Source of the DNA: Azospirillum sp. B510
Lineage (GTDB): Bacteria; Pseudomonadota; Alphaproteobacteria; Azospirillales; Azospirillaceae
DNA length: 64,000 bases
Direction of reading: 5' to 3'
Assembly: GCF_000010725.1 (NCBI RefSeq)
Contig: NC_013854.1
Coordinates: 1,765,001-1,829,000 of the forward strand
Shown here: positions 27,284-37,748 of the stretch, piece by piece
Layout of the letters: every line of letters starts with the position of its first letter
How positions within the stretch are numbered: position 1 is the first letter of the stretch
Made by a program: the position numbers and the translations under genes
The notes under the pieces: model-generated
Databases searched by the model: none
Told to the model about the DNA's origin: nothing
What the model saw: the letters and a program-made list of their open reading frames with translations, nothing else

Positions 27284-28261
27284 ATGAGCGCGAACCCGTC
27301 CCCCGACACGGTCTTCCCGCACCGCCATCTTCTCGGAATCGAGGGACTGCGGGCCGGCGAGATCACCCGGATCCTCGACCTCGCCGATGGCTATGTCGAG
27401 CAGAACCGCCGCCCCGTGAAGAAGTCCACCCTGCTGGACGGCCGCACGCAGGTGAACCTGTTCTTCGAGAACTCCACCCGCACCCGCACCAGCTTCGAGC
27501 TGGCCGGCAAGCGGCTGGGGGCCGACGTCATCAACATGTCGACCGACAGCAGCTCGGTGAAGAAGGGCGAGACCCTGATCGACACGGCGATGACGCTGAA
27601 CGCCATGCATCTGGATGCGCTGGTGGTGCGCCACACCGATTCGGGCGCCGTCAAGCTGCTGGCCGACAAGGTCAACTGCTCGGTCATCAATGCCGGCGAC
27701 GGCCATCACGAACACCCGACCCAAGCCCTGCTCGACGCGCTGGCGATCCGCCGCCGCCTGGGCCGGCTCGACGGGCTGATCGTGGCGATCTGCGGCGACA
27801 TCCTGCACAGCCGCGTCGCCCGCTCCAACATCCACCTGCTGAACGCCATGGGGGCGCGGGTGCGCTGCGTGGCGCCGCCGACCCTGCTGCCGTCGCAGAT
27901 CGAACGGCTGGGCGTCGAGGTCCATCATTCGATGAAGACCGGCCTGCGCGACGCCGACGTCGTGATGATGCTGCGCCTGCAAACCGAGCGGATGAGCGGC
28001 CAGTATGTCCCCTCGACCCGCGAGTATTTCTACTTCTACGGCCTCGATTACGAGAAGCTGGAGGTGGCGAAGCCCGACGCGGTGATCATGCACCCCGGAC
28101 CGATGAACCGCGGTGTCGAGATCGACTCGGAGGTCGCCGACGATCTCAAGCGCTCGATGATCCTCGATCAGGTGGAACTGGGCGTGGCGGTGCGCATGGC
28201 CGTGCTCGACCTGCTGACCCGTGAACGCCGCCAGTCCGACCTTGCGGGAGTTGCCCGATGA
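27284..28261 (+). CDS. pyrB: Aspartate carbamoyltransferase catalytic subunit
   Basis: PyrB condenses carbamoyl phosphate with aspartate in pyrimidine synthesis. The 325-residue protein has the carbamoyl phosphate loop [12 protein letters not shown], the [15 protein letters not shown] motif and [10 protein letters not shown]. No pyrI regulatory chain follows; instead the gene overlaps (ATGA) a degenerate dihydroorotase, as in the class of ATCase that forms complexes with an inactive DHOase-like protein. No pyrimidine attenuator hairpin is visible upstream. Confidence 0.96.
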   Translation: MSANPSPDTVFPHRHLLGIEGLRAGEITRILDLADGYVEQNRRPVKKSTLLDGRTQVNLFFENSTRTRTSFELAGKRLGADVINMSTDSSSVKKGETLIDTAMTLNAMHLDALVVRHTDSGAVKLLADKVNCSVINAGDGHHEHPTQALLDALAIRRRLGRLDGLIVAICGDILHSRVARSNIHLLNAMGARVRCVAPPTLLPSQIERLGVEVHHSMKTGLRDADVVMMLRLQTERMSGQYVPSTREYFYFYGLDYEKLEVAKPDAVIMHPGPMNRGVEIDSEVADDLKRSMILDQVELGVAVRMAVLDLLTRERRQSDLAGVAR

Positions 28262-29553
28262 CCGCCCGTATCGTCTACCGCGACGCCCGCCTGCTCGATC
28301 CGGCGACCGGTCTCGACCAGCGTGGCGACCTGCTGATCGATGGCGAGACCATCGCCGATTTCGGCCCCGGCCTGTTCAACGACTCCACGCCCGACGGCGC
28401 CGAGGTGATCGACCTCGCCGGCCTCTGCCTCGCCCCCGGCCTCGTCGACATGCGCGTGCTGATCGGCGAACCGGGCGAGGAGGAGAAGGACACGATCAAG
28501 AGCGCGTCCCGCGCCGCGGCGGCCGGCGGCATCACCGCCATGGCGCTGCTGCCCAACACCGACCCGGTGCTGGACGAGGTCGCCGGGCTGGAGTTCATCG
28601 CCAGGCGCGCCCGCGAGGTGAAGCTGGTCAAGGTCTTCGCCTATGGCTCCGCCACCCGCGGCACCGAAGGCAACGAGATCACCGAGATGGGCCTGCTGGG
28701 TCAGGCCGGTGCGGTCGCCTTCACCGACGGCACCAAGGCCATCGCCAGCGCCAAGACGATGCGCCGGGCGCTCAGCTACGCCAAGACCTTCGGCAAGCTG
28801 ATCGTCCAGCATCCGGAGGAACCGTCGCTGGCGGCGGGCGGCATGATGAATTCCGGCGAGATCGCCACCCGCCTCGGCCTCGTCGGCATCCCGCGCGAGG
28901 CCGAGATCATCATGATCGAGCGCGACCTGCGGCTGGCCGAGCTGACCGGCGGGCGCCTGCATTTCGCCCACGTCACCACCGGTGAATCGGTCGACCTGAT
29001 CCGCCGCGCCAAGGCGCGCGGGCTGACGGTGACCTGCGACACCGCCCCGCATTACTTCGCGCTGACCGAGACCGACGTCGGCGATTACCGCACCTACGCC
29101 AAGGTCTCGCCGCCGCTGCGCGGCGAGATGGACCGCCGCGCCATCGTCGAGGGGCTGGCCGACGGCACCATCGACGCCATCGCGTCGGACCATGTGCCGC
29201 AGGACCAGGACCAGAAGCGCCTGCCCTTCGCCCAGGCCGCCCCTGGCGTGATCGGGCTGGAGACCCTGTTCCCGCTGACGCTGGAACTGGTGCACAAGGG
29301 CAGGATGCCGCTGCTGAAGGCGCTGGCCTGCGTCACCGCCAACCCGGCGGCGATCCTCGATCTTGCCGTCGGCCGCATCGTCAAGGGCGGGCCGGCCGAT
29401 CTGGTCGTGTTCGACGCCGACGTGCCGTGGCAGGTCGACGTCAGCCGCTTCAAGTCGAAGTCGAAGAACTCGCCCTTCGAGAACCGTCCGGTCCAGGGCC
29501 GGCCGCTGCGCACCATCGTCGACGGCCGCACCGTCTGGCAGGCGGAGGACTGA
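28258..29553 (+). CDS. pyrC: Dihydroorotase-like protein, probably non-catalytic (PyrC' / PyrX type)
   Basis: This 431-residue amidohydrolase-fold protein aligns with class I dihydroorotase, but the metal-binding HxH and the next arginine (normally VDMHVHLREPG) read [11 protein letters not shown], so both histidines and a substrate-binding residue are missing. Other metal-site regions remain ([26 protein letters not shown]). In Pseudomonas, a DHOase homologue lacking key histidines is needed for assembly of the ATCase complex; the same role is likely here, given the ATGA overlap with pyrB. A separate active dihydroorotase should be encoded outside the window. It is commonly annotated pyrC. 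Confidence 0.88.
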   Translation: MTARIVYRDARLLDPATGLDQRGDLLIDGETIADFGPGLFNDSTPDGAEVIDLAGLCLAPGLVDMRVLIGEPGEEEKDTIKSASRAAAAGGITAMALLPNTDPVLDEVAGLEFIARRAREVKLVKVFAYGSATRGTEGNEITEMGLLGQAGAVAFTDGTKAIASAKTMRRALSYAKTFGKLIVQHPEEPSLAAGGMMNSGEIATRLGLVGIPREAEIIMIERDLRLAELTGGRLHFAHVTTGESVDLIRRAKARGLTVTCDTAPHYFALTETDVGDYRTYAKVSPPLRGEMDRRAIVEGLADGTIDAIASDHVPQDQDQKRLPFAQAAPGVIGLETLFPLTLELVHKGRMPLLKALACVTANPAAILDLAVGRIVKGGPADLVVFDADVPWQVDVSRFKSKSKNSPFENRPVQGRPLRTIVDGRTVWQAED

Positions 29554-29557
29554 TCCG

Positions 29558-30157
29558 GTGCCGACCCTCCTGCTTGCCGCTCTGCTGGGCTATCTGCTCG
29601 GCTCGATCCCCTTCGGACTGGTGCTGACCCGGATGGCCGGTCTGGGCGACATCCGCCAGATCGGCTCCGGCAACATCGGCGCCACCAACGTCCTGCGCAC
29701 CGGCAACAAGCCACTGGCGCTGGCGACCCTGCTGCTCGACAGCGGCAAGGGCGCCATCGCGGCATTGCTGGCCCTGTGGTGGGCCGGGCCGGAGGCGGCG
29801 GTTCTGGCCGCCGGCGGCGCCATGCTGGGCCACAGCTTCCCGGTCTGGCTCGGCTTCAAGGGAGGCAAGGGGGTGGCGACCGCCATCGGCGTCCTTCTGG
29901 CGATTTCCTGGCCGGTCGGGCTGCTGGCCTGCCTGACCTGGGTGGTCATGGCGGCGCTGTTCCGCATCTCGTCGCTGTCGGCGTTGACGGCGATCGCCAT
30001 CAGCCCGCTGACAGGCTGGTATTTCGGCGGGCCGTTGGTGGGCGGCCTCTGCCTGTTCATCGCCGCTCTCGTCTTCGTCCGGCACGAGGCGAACATCCGC
30101 CGCCTGCTGAAGGGCGAGGAACCCAGGATCGGCTCGGGCAAGAAAAAGGCGGCCTGA
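29558..30157 (+). CDS. plsY: Glycerol-3-phosphate acyltransferase PlsY
   Basis: PlsY transfers the acyl group from acyl phosphate to glycerol-3-phosphate, the first step of phospholipid synthesis. The 199-residue membrane protein has the family motifs [41 protein letters not shown] and [13 protein letters not shown]. The start is a GTG at 29558, nine bases after GGAGG within the end of the upstream gene; longer in-frame alternatives read as shadow sequence. It is the third gene of the pyrB unit, and a strong terminator lies 55 bases after the stop. Confidence 0.93.
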   Translation: MPTLLLAALLGYLLGSIPFGLVLTRMAGLGDIRQIGSGNIGATNVLRTGNKPLALATLLLDSGKGAIAALLALWWAGPEAAVLAAGGAMLGHSFPVWLGFKGGKGVATAIGVLLAISWPVGLLACLTWVVMAALFRISSLSALTAIAISPLTGWYFGGPLVGGLCLFIAALVFVRHEANIRRLLKGEEPRIGSGKKKAA

Positions 30158-30176
30158 CCGTTACTGGCCCCGACCG

Positions 30177-30521
30177 TTACAAGCCGGGCCGCAGGCTGAC
30201 CACATTGTCGGAAAGGCGCCGTGGCGATTGCGACGGCGCCTTTTTGCCTTCCGCCGCATTCACCACCAGCGACAGATAGCGCAGGCAGCTCACCCGCAGG
30301 AACGAAGCCAGATTGGGCACTTCGCCGCGATACTCGACGATCTCGTCGTAGAGCTTGGCGATGAGCTGGTTGGTGGTCATGCCGTCGCGGGCGGCGATCT
30401 CCGCCAGCACGTCCCAGAACAGCGATTCCAGACGGATCGTGGTGACGACCCCATGGATCCGCACCGAGCGGGAGCGCGGTTCGTACAGGATCGGATCGGC
30501 CTTCACATAGATCTCGCACAT
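30177..30521 (-). CDS. Ribbon-helix-helix domain protein
   Basis: The 114-residue protein contains a ribbon-helix-helix domain (VRIHGVVTTIRLESLFWDVL, then AARDGMTTNQLIAKLYDEI) similar to PF13467-type proteins of alphaproteobacteria, which are small presumed DNA-binding proteins. The start at 30521 lies nine bases after GGAAGG; an ATG at 30530 directly abuts that site and was rejected. The 3' end converges on plsY and contains, in coding sequence, the plsY terminator hairpin. Confidence 0.85.
   Translation of the reverse strand: MCEIYVKADPILYEPRSRSVRIHGVVTTIRLESLFWDVLAEIAARDGMTTNQLIAKLYDEIVEYRGEVPNLASFLRVSCLRYLSLVVNAAEGKKAPSQSPRRLSDNVVSLRPGL
30212..30245 (+). terminator. Intrinsic terminator of the pyrB-pyrC'-plsY operon, inside the RHH gene
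   Basis: AAAGGCGCCGT (30212-30222) pairs perfectly with ACGGCGCCTTT (30233-30243) over ten bases, and five Ts follow (30241-30245, partly within the arm). It is oriented for plus-strand transcription and lies 55 bases after the plsY stop. It falls within the last codons of the convergent RHH gene. Confidence 0.82.
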
Positions 30522-30640
30522 CGGTGGCATCCTTCCGGTATGAGGCGGCTCCGACGAAAGAAGGCGACGGCACATCGCCGCCGCCGATCACATCCCAACT
30601 CACTCACATCCCAATTCGCTCACATCACAGCTCGATCACA

Positions 30641-31222
30641 TCACAGTTCGATGCGGGTTCCCAGCGCCGTGATGAAGCGCGACAGCCAGGCGGGATGGGC
30701 GGGCCAGGCCGGCGCGGTGATCAGATGCCCATCGGTGACGGCGTCATCGATGGCGATGTCGGCATACTCGCCGCCCGCCAGTTCGACCTCCGGGCGGCAG
30801 GCCGGATAGGCCGAGACCCGGCGCCCCTTCAACACGCCGGCGGCGGCCAGCAGTTGCGCCCCATGGCAGACGGCGGCGATCGGCTTGGCGGCATCGTCGA
30901 ACGCCCGCACCAGCGCCAGCACGGCCGGGTTGAGCCGCAGATATTCCGGCGCCCGCCCGCCCGGAATCACCAGCCCGTCATAGGCGTCGGCCGACGCCGT
31001 CTCGAAAGCGGCGTTGAGGGTGAAGTTATGGCCCCGCTTTTCGCTGTAGGTCTGATCGCCCTCGAAATCATGCACCGCGGTGGCGATGCGGTCACCCGCT
31101 GCCTTTCCCGGACACACCGCATCCACCAGATGCCCGACCGCCAGCAAGGTCTGGAACGGCACCATGGTCTCGTAATCCTCGGCATAGTCGCCGACCAGCA
31201 TCAGGATCTTCTTCGCTGCCAT
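30641..31222 (-). CDS. DJ-1/PfpI family protein
   Basis: This 193-residue protein belongs to the DJ-1/PfpI superfamily. The nucleophile elbow is [10 protein letters not shown] with Cys119 and His120, and DYAEDYE supplies the conserved glutamate near the N-terminus. Relatives include proteases, glyoxalases and stress chaperones; the exact activity cannot be read off. The start at 31222 is backed by GAAGGG five bases upstream. It is divergent from the acetoacetyl-CoA synthetase gene across 283 bases. Confidence 0.88.
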   Translation of the reverse strand: MAAKKILMLVGDYAEDYETMVPFQTLLAVGHLVDAVCPGKAAGDRIATAVHDFEGDQTYSEKRGHNFTLNAAFETASADAYDGLVIPGGRAPEYLRLNPAVLALVRAFDDAAKPIAAVCHGAQLLAAAGVLKGRRVSAYPACRPEVELAGGEYADIAIDDAVTDGHLITAPAWPAHPAWLSRFITALGTRIEL

Positions 31223-31405
31223 CTCGCCCTTCCCGAAAAGAACGGCCCCAGTCGATTGGCCGACCCGATTGTATGGGCTGGAAACGTGAGGCGGGTAACA
31301 ACGGGCTATGACATGGCAAGATTGTTTCCCGAAACCGTTGCCGGTAACGCCGCCGTCGGTCCCGAACGGAATTCGCCGGGCCGGGCCCGACGAGAGGGGA
31401 AAAGA

Positions 31406-31462
31406 CAAGCGCTTCGCGCTTGCGTTATGCTGCCCCGCAATCCGCGGGGGTCGAACACCCCC
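31406..31462 (+). promoter_or_regulatory. Leader with mutually exclusive hairpins before acetoacetyl-CoA synthetase
   Basis: CAAGCGC/GCGCTTG (31406-31412, 31416-31422) forms one hairpin. CCCCGC/GCGGGG (31433-31438, 31444-31449) forms a second, but its right arm can instead pair as GGGGG (31446-31450) with CCCCC (31458-31462). Two competing folds 45-100 bases before the start codon could be an RNA switch or just GC-rich sequence. No known riboswitch was recognised. Confidence 0.35.
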
Positions 31463-31505
31463 ATCCGATCATTTGAACGGCAACGAAGACCCGAGGGAAC
31501 CGAGA

Positions 31506-33458
<1,953 letters not shown>

Positions 33459-33459
33459 G

Positions 33460-33918
33460 GTGGCGCCGCCGCTGTTCCTCGACCTCGACGGCGTGCTTGC
33501 CGATTTCGACCGCGGCGTCGTCGCGGTCACCGGCAAGCGGCCGGAACAGCAGCCGATGAAGGAGATGTGGCGGGCGCTGTCCCGCCACGCCGACTTCTTC
33601 GGCACGCTGGAGTTCATGCATGACGCGCGGGAGCTTTGGGCCTTCTGCGCCCCGCACCAGCCGACCATCCTGACCGGCCTGCCGATGGGCAGCTGGGCGC
33701 CGGACCAGAAAAAGCGCTGGGTCGCCCGCATGCTGGGGGCCGACGTGCCGGTCATCACCTGCATGGCCCGCGACAAGGCCCGTTATGCCAGCCCCGGCGC
33801 CATCCTGGTCGACGACCGCGAGATGGCCCGCGCCCCGTGGGAGGCGGCCGGCGGCCGCTTCATCCTCCATCGCAGTGCCGACGGCAGCATCGCCGAACTC
33901 GTGACGCTGGGGTTCTGA
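33460..33918 (+). CDS. HAD-superfamily protein, 5'-deoxynucleotidase-like
   Basis: This 152-residue protein begins with a HAD motif I, FLDLDGVLADFDRGV (both aspartates present), has TGLP as a motif II candidate and ILVDDREMAR as the acidic motif near the end. The pattern resembles the cytosolic 5'(3')-deoxyribonucleotidase family. The substrate is not known. A GTG at 33460 directly follows the stop of the acetoacetyl-CoA synthetase gene, so translation is probably coupled by re-initiation. Confidence 0.82.
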   Translation: MAPPLFLDLDGVLADFDRGVVAVTGKRPEQQPMKEMWRALSRHADFFGTLEFMHDARELWAFCAPHQPTILTGLPMGSWAPDQKKRWVARMLGADVPVITCMARDKARYASPGAILVDDREMARAPWEAAGGRFILHRSADGSIAELVTLGF

Positions 33919-33969
33919 CGGCAAAGGAGGCGGCTTGCCGCCCCCTTCCGCGCCCCTCCGGTCGAAGCG

Positions 33970-34962
33970 TCACTCCGCCGTAGCGGTCCCGGTCCCGCGG
34001 CTGGTCTTCCACAGCGACACCAGCACGCCGCCGCCGATCAGGGCGAAGGTGACGCCCAGCGCGATCAACGGGTCGGGCTTGCCGAAGATCTGCGTGTAGA
34101 AGATCTTGCCGCCGATGAACACCAGCACCAGCGCCAGCGCGTATTTCAGATAGCGGAAGCGATGGACCATCGCGGCCAGCGCGAAATACAGCGCGCGCAG
34201 GCCGAGAATGGCGAAGATGTTGCTGGTGTAGACCAGATAAGGATCGGTGGTGATCGCGAAGATCGCCGGCACGCTGTCCACCGCGAAAACCAGATCGGCC
34301 AGTTCCACCATGATCAGCGCCAGCAGCAGCGGCGTCGCCGTCCAACGCAGGGCGCCGCCCTCGCCCGCCGGCGCCCTGACGACGAAGCGATGGCCATGGA
34401 AGCGGTCGGTGACACGGATATGGCGTTTCAGGAAGCGCAGCGCGGCGTTGTCGCCGATGTTGGCCTCCTCATCCTTCGCGAACAGCATCTTGATGCCGGT
34501 CAACAGCAGGAAGCCGCCGAAGACATACAGGATCCAGTGGAATTCCGACACCAGCGCCGCACCGGCGCCGATCATCAGACCGCGCAGCACGATGACGCCC
34601 AGGATGCCCCAGAACAGGACCCGGTGCTGCAACTCGCGCGGCACCGCGAAATAGCTGAAGATCAGCGATATGACGAAGACATTGTCCAGCGACAGGCTCT
34701 TTTCGACGAAGAAGCCCGTGTAATATTGCAGACCGGCCTCGCCGCCCATCGACCACCAGACCCAGCCGCCGAACAGCAGGGCGACGGCGATATAGAAGGC
34801 CGAGAGCTTGAGGCTTTCGCCGACGCCGATGACATGGTCGCGCCGGTTCAGGACACCCAGGTCAAGCACCAGAAGAGTCAGCACGATGCCGACGAAGACG
34901 ACCCAAATCCAGACGGGTTTTCCTAAAAACTCGAGAAAAAACGGCGCAATCATACCGTCCAT
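33970..34962 (-). CDS. TerC/Alx-family integral membrane protein
   Basis: The 330-residue protein has nine or so membrane helices and the TerC family hallmarks: EKSLSLDNVFV, GILGVIVLRGLMI and LIMVELADLVFAVDSVPAI. Members (TerC, Alx, YkoY) are linked to tellurite resistance and, more recently, to manganese export. The start at 34962 was chosen, with 34953 and an upstream ATG at 35004 as alternatives. The 438-base leader region upstream is structured but a yybP-ykoY riboswitch was not recognised. Confidence 0.88.
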   Translation of the reverse strand: MDGMIAPFFLEFLGKPVWIWVVFVGIVLTLLVLDLGVLNRRDHVIGVGESLKLSAFYIAVALLFGGWVWWSMGGEAGLQYYTGFFVEKSLSLDNVFVISLIFSYFAVPRELQHRVLFWGILGVIVLRGLMIGAGAALVSEFHWILYVFGGFLLLTGIKMLFAKDEEANIGDNAALRFLKRHIRVTDRFHGHRFVVRAPAGEGGALRWTATPLLLALIMVELADLVFAVDSVPAIFAITTDPYLVYTSNIFAILGLRALYFALAAMVHRFRYLKYALALVLVFIGGKIFYTQIFGKPDPLIALGVTFALIGGGVLVSLWKTSRGTGTATAE

Positions 34963-35400
34963 CGCAAAACCCACTTGATGACGCTGCGTGAGCGGAGAGA
35001 TCAAGCGGTTCCGACATCACGACCGACGCCTCGGTCGCCAGAGGGGCCCGGACCCGAACTACACGGGCACATGGTGTCGCCGCGACGCAGATCAAGACGG
35101 CAACAAGCAGAGCGGCCGTCTCCGAAAGCAAAATCATCGCCTCCACATCCCCTCCGCTCTCTCGCGAGTCGCGGGTCCGGCACGGCTCAAAGCGTGGCGG
35201 CGCCCCGCAAAGCCGGGGCCCGGCCGGACCGGGCACCACCGGGACTCGGCGCTTGATGCGCTGTCGCCACAGATGGGGAAGGAATGGCGGGTAATAAAAA
35301 CACCGATGGTTGCTCGATCTGTGTTCGCTCTTGTGCGGATGGTGCCGTTCTGCCAATAACTCCGAAAAACCGAAACCAAACTGAACAAATGGAGTTTTGC
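34963..35400. other. Divergent intergenic region between terC and the HU gene
   Basis: These 438 bases hold no firm gene. GC-rich hairpins (for example GCCCGG/CCGGGC at 35218-35223 and 35229-35234) lie in what would be the terC leader. A minus-strand frame from an ATG at 35137 down to 34862 would encode a 91-residue peptide with one hydrophobic segment that overlaps the terC start; support for it is weak. Promoters for both flanking genes should be here. The 120 bases before the HU gene are notably AT-rich. Confidence 0.55.
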
Positions 35401-35676
35401 ATGAACCAGGCCGAGCTGATCGAAACCGTCGCCACGAACGCCGGCATCAAGAAGGCCGACGCGGCCAAGGTCGTTCAGGCCGTGTTCGAGGGAATTTCCG
35501 GCGCGCTGGGCCGCGGCGAAGATGTCCGCCTCGCCGGTTTCGGTATTTTCGAGGTGGCGGAGCGTGCCGCCCGCGAAGGCCGCAATCCGCGCACCGGCGA
35601 AGTCGTCGCGATCGCCGCCTCCAAGGCTCCGAAGTTCAAGCCGGCCAAGCAGCTGCGCGATCTGGTGAACGGCTGA
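35401..35676 (+). CDS. HU family DNA-binding protein
   Basis: This 91-residue histone-like protein has the HU/IHF fold: MNQAELIETVATNAGIKKAD at the start, the DNA-binding beta arm with GFGIFEVAERAAREGRNPRTGEVV, and KAPKFKPAKQLRD near the end. The RNPxTGE arm tip with the DNA-intercalating proline is intact. It compacts and bends DNA as a homodimer. GGAG is seven bases before the start. A MucR-like gene follows after 35 bases, so two chromatin-type proteins appear to share a transcript ending at the terminator at 36145. Confidence 0.95.
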   Translation: MNQAELIETVATNAGIKKADAAKVVQAVFEGISGALGRGEDVRLAGFGIFEVAERAAREGRNPRTGEVVAIAASKAPKFKPAKQLRDLVNG

Positions 35677-35711
35677 CACGCATTTATTCACGTCCCACCG
35701 GGAGCGCAGCC

Positions 35712-36122
35712 ATGACCATCGATCAAACCGAACTGCAATCGCTGACCGCCAAGGTCGTCGCCGCCTATGTCGGCAACAACTCGGTTCCGGTCCAGGATCT
35801 GCCCACGCTGATCAACAGCGTTCAGGTGGCCTTCCGCAGCCTGGGCGATGACAAGCCGGTGCCTGCCAAGGCCGAGCTTGTTCCTGCGGTCGCGATCAAG
35901 AAGTCGGTCACGCCCGAATACATCGTCTGCCTGGAAGACGGGAAGAAGCTGAAGATGCTGAAGCGGCATCTGAAGACCGTCTATGACATGACGCCGGACG
36001 ATTACCGCGCCAAGTGGGGCCTGCCGCCGGAATATCCGATGGTCGCCCCGAACTATGCGAAGGCGCGCTCGGAAATGGCGACCAAGCTCGGACTTGGCCG
36101 CAAGCGCGCGGCGGCCGAATAA
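35712..36122 (+). CDS. MucR/Ros-family transcriptional regulator with altered zinc ligands
   Basis: The 136-residue protein matches the MucR/Ros family, which in alphaproteobacteria binds AT-rich promoter DNA and represses genes for polysaccharide, motility and virulence. The core VCLEDGKKLKMLKRHLKT and YDMTPDDYRAKWGLP is clear. Compared with Ros (Cys-x2-Cys-x9-His-x4-His), Cys73 and His86 remain, but the second cysteine is Asp76 and the last histidine position (90-91) is Val-Tyr, so classical zinc binding is doubtful. GGGAG is eight bases upstream. A strong terminator follows. Confidence 0.9.
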   Translation: MTIDQTELQSLTAKVVAAYVGNNSVPVQDLPTLINSVQVAFRSLGDDKPVPAKAELVPAVAIKKSVTPEYIVCLEDGKKLKMLKRHLKTVYDMTPDDYRAKWGLPPEYPMVAPNYAKARSEMATKLGLGRKRAAAE

Positions 36123-36144
36123 CGGCCTGCCCTCGTCGATGCCA

Positions 36145-36177
36145 AAAAAAAGGCGCGCCTCCCGGGCGCGCTTTTTT
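36145..36177 (+). terminator. Intrinsic terminator after the HU-MucR pair
   Basis: GCGCGCC (36153-36159) pairs with GGCGCGC (36165-36171) around TCCCG, with six Ts directly after (36172-36177) and a matching A run before the stem. It is 22 bases past the stop of the MucR-like gene and is the clearest terminator of this region. Confidence 0.85.
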
Positions 36178-36857
36178 CTTTGCAGACTCCCGGCCCCGCA
36201 TCTCCTTCTTTCCTGGCCCATAATCCTATGACAAATGTCCGGGTGGTGAATCGGCTCGGCCTTCCCATCTAGGGTTCCGGTAGGGCCAGGTGGCCCGGAC
36301 TTTCAAAACCGGAGCACCGCTATCGCCTTCCTCGGCACAAAGGCATAGGCATCCGCCATGCTGATCGACCGGGTCCCATCTGTTGCAAGCCGATTTCCGC
36401 TGTGGCCAGTCGACGACAGGCAACGTAAGCCGGAGCCGGCCGAACAGGGAGGCGGGAGGCGGACTAACTTGGCCGGAAGTCACCTGGCCGGAAGTCAGGG
36501 GTCATAGGTCAGCATCTCTTCCAGACTGCCGGTGCAAATGGAAGAAGAGCCTGGGTATACGCCGAAAAACACCCGGAACACGCCCTTTACCGGGTTGATC
36601 CGCCGCGTTTCCGCGGCCACATTATCCTTGTCATGAGGACGCTGTTCCTTACGACAATCAGGAAAAAACCAAACCCACTGCGAAACCAGAGCGGCCAAAG
36701 CCGAAAAGACGGACGAAATTCCTGCGTTCCGCCGATGGATCATCGCCTCTATGGCGACCCCGCCACCGGCCCCGACATGAGCGCCGAGATTGGCGCCGAC
36801 ATGGCCCGGCCTTTCAACAGAGGCCGTCCCAGGAAGCGTTGGAGAGGAGGCATTCGC
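36178..36857. other. 680-bp non-coding region upstream of rpoH
   Basis: No gene is supported here. It contains a palindrome GGGCCA-GG-TGGCCC (36283-36296) and a direct repeat pair (36470-36497). The in-frame extension of rpoH from 36633 encodes no conserved sequence. The length suggests a long, regulated leader or an unrecognised small RNA, but I see no known RNA family. Confidence 0.55.
36470..36497. repeat. Two 13-bp direct repeats with a 15-bp period, upstream of rpoH
   Basis: TGGCCGGAAGTCA occurs at 36470-36482 and again at 36485-36497. The 15-base period is not a clean helical repeat. It may be a tandem operator half-site or a slippage product. Confidence 0.6.
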
Positions 36858-37748
36858 GTGCTGAAGAAACTGCTGACCGGTGAAAACGCCAGCCTGACCC
36901 GCTACATCGAAGAGTCGAAGCGCTTTCCGATCCTTGCGCCGGATGTGGAGCGCGACCTCGCCATCGCCTGGCGGGAGCGCGGAAATCCGCGGGCCCTGGA
37001 ACAGCTGGTGGGCAGCCATCTCCGCCTCGTGATCAAGATCGCCCGCGGCTTCGGCGGCTACGGCCTGTCGCTGGTCGATCTGGTTGCCGAAGGCAATGTC
37101 GGCTTGATGCAGGCGGCGCAGAAATTCGATCCGCAGCGCGGCTTCCGCTTCGCCACCTATGCCACGTGGTGGATCCGCGCCGCGATCCAGGAATACATCC
37201 TGCACAGCTGGTCGCTGGTGAAGATGGGCACGACCGCCGCACAGAAGAAACTGTTCTTCAACCTGCGCCGCCTGAAGAGCCAGATGGCGGAGCTGGAACA
37301 GGGTGATCTTTCGCCGGAGACGGTGGCGACCATCGCCGCCGAGCTGGATGTGCCGGAGACCGAGGTGGTGGAAATGAACCGCCGCCTCGCCGCGAACGAC
37401 AGCTCGCTCGACGCCACCCTGTCGACCGATGGGGAGACCAATTGGCTGGAGCTGCTGGCCGACGACCGCCCGACCCAGGACGCCATGTTGGCCGACGCCG
37501 ACGAACTGGCCCTGCGCCGCCGGCTGGTCGGGCAAGCATTGGACCGGCTGGATCCCCGCGAACGCCGCATCCTTTTCGAACGCCGCCTGAAGGATGACCC
37601 GTCCACCCTCGAGGCGCTTAGCCAGCAATTCTCGGTATCGCGCGAACGGGTCCGTCAGATCGAGGTGCGGGCGTTCGAAAAGCTTCAGAAGGCCGTACTC
37701 GGCGCGGCGCAGGCGTTGCGCCGTCCAGTCACCCCGATGATCGCCTGA
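36858..37748 (+). CDS. rpoH: RNA polymerase sigma-32 type factor RpoH
   Basis: This 296-residue sigma factor shows region 1.2/2 (LTRYIEESKRFPILAPDVE, GYGLSLVDLVAEGNVGLMQA), region 2.4 (GFRFATYATWWIRAAIQEY), the RpoH box (QKKLFFNLRR) and region 4.2 (LSQQFSVSRERVRQIE). It directs heat-shock and, in alphaproteobacterial paralogues, oxidative stress genes. The start is GTG at 36858: GGAGAGGAGG lies seven bases upstream, and the first conserved residues follow at once. In-frame ATGs at 36633, 36735, 36777 and 36801 would add low-complexity N-termini. Azospirilla are known to have several RpoH copies. Confidence 0.92.
   Translation: MLKKLLTGENASLTRYIEESKRFPILAPDVERDLAIAWRERGNPRALEQLVGSHLRLVIKIARGFGGYGLSLVDLVAEGNVGLMQAAQKFDPQRGFRFATYATWWIRAAIQEYILHSWSLVKMGTTAAQKKLFFNLRRLKSQMAELEQGDLSPETVATIAAELDVPETEVVEMNRRLAANDSSLDATLSTDGETNWLELLADDRPTQDAMLADADELALRRRLVGQALDRLDPRERRILFERRLKDDPSTLEALSQQFSVSRERVRQIEVRAFEKLQKAVLGAAQALRRPVTPMIA

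Noticed and set aside
34963-35280. yybP-ykoY (manganese) riboswitch upstream of terC
   Set aside because: The family often has one, and the leader has GC-rich hairpins, but I could not find the conserved core sequences on the minus strand. A covariance search would decide.
36633-36857. N-terminal extension of rpoH from ATG 36633
   Set aside because: The added residues are unconserved and lack a ribosome site, while GTG 36858 has an excellent one.
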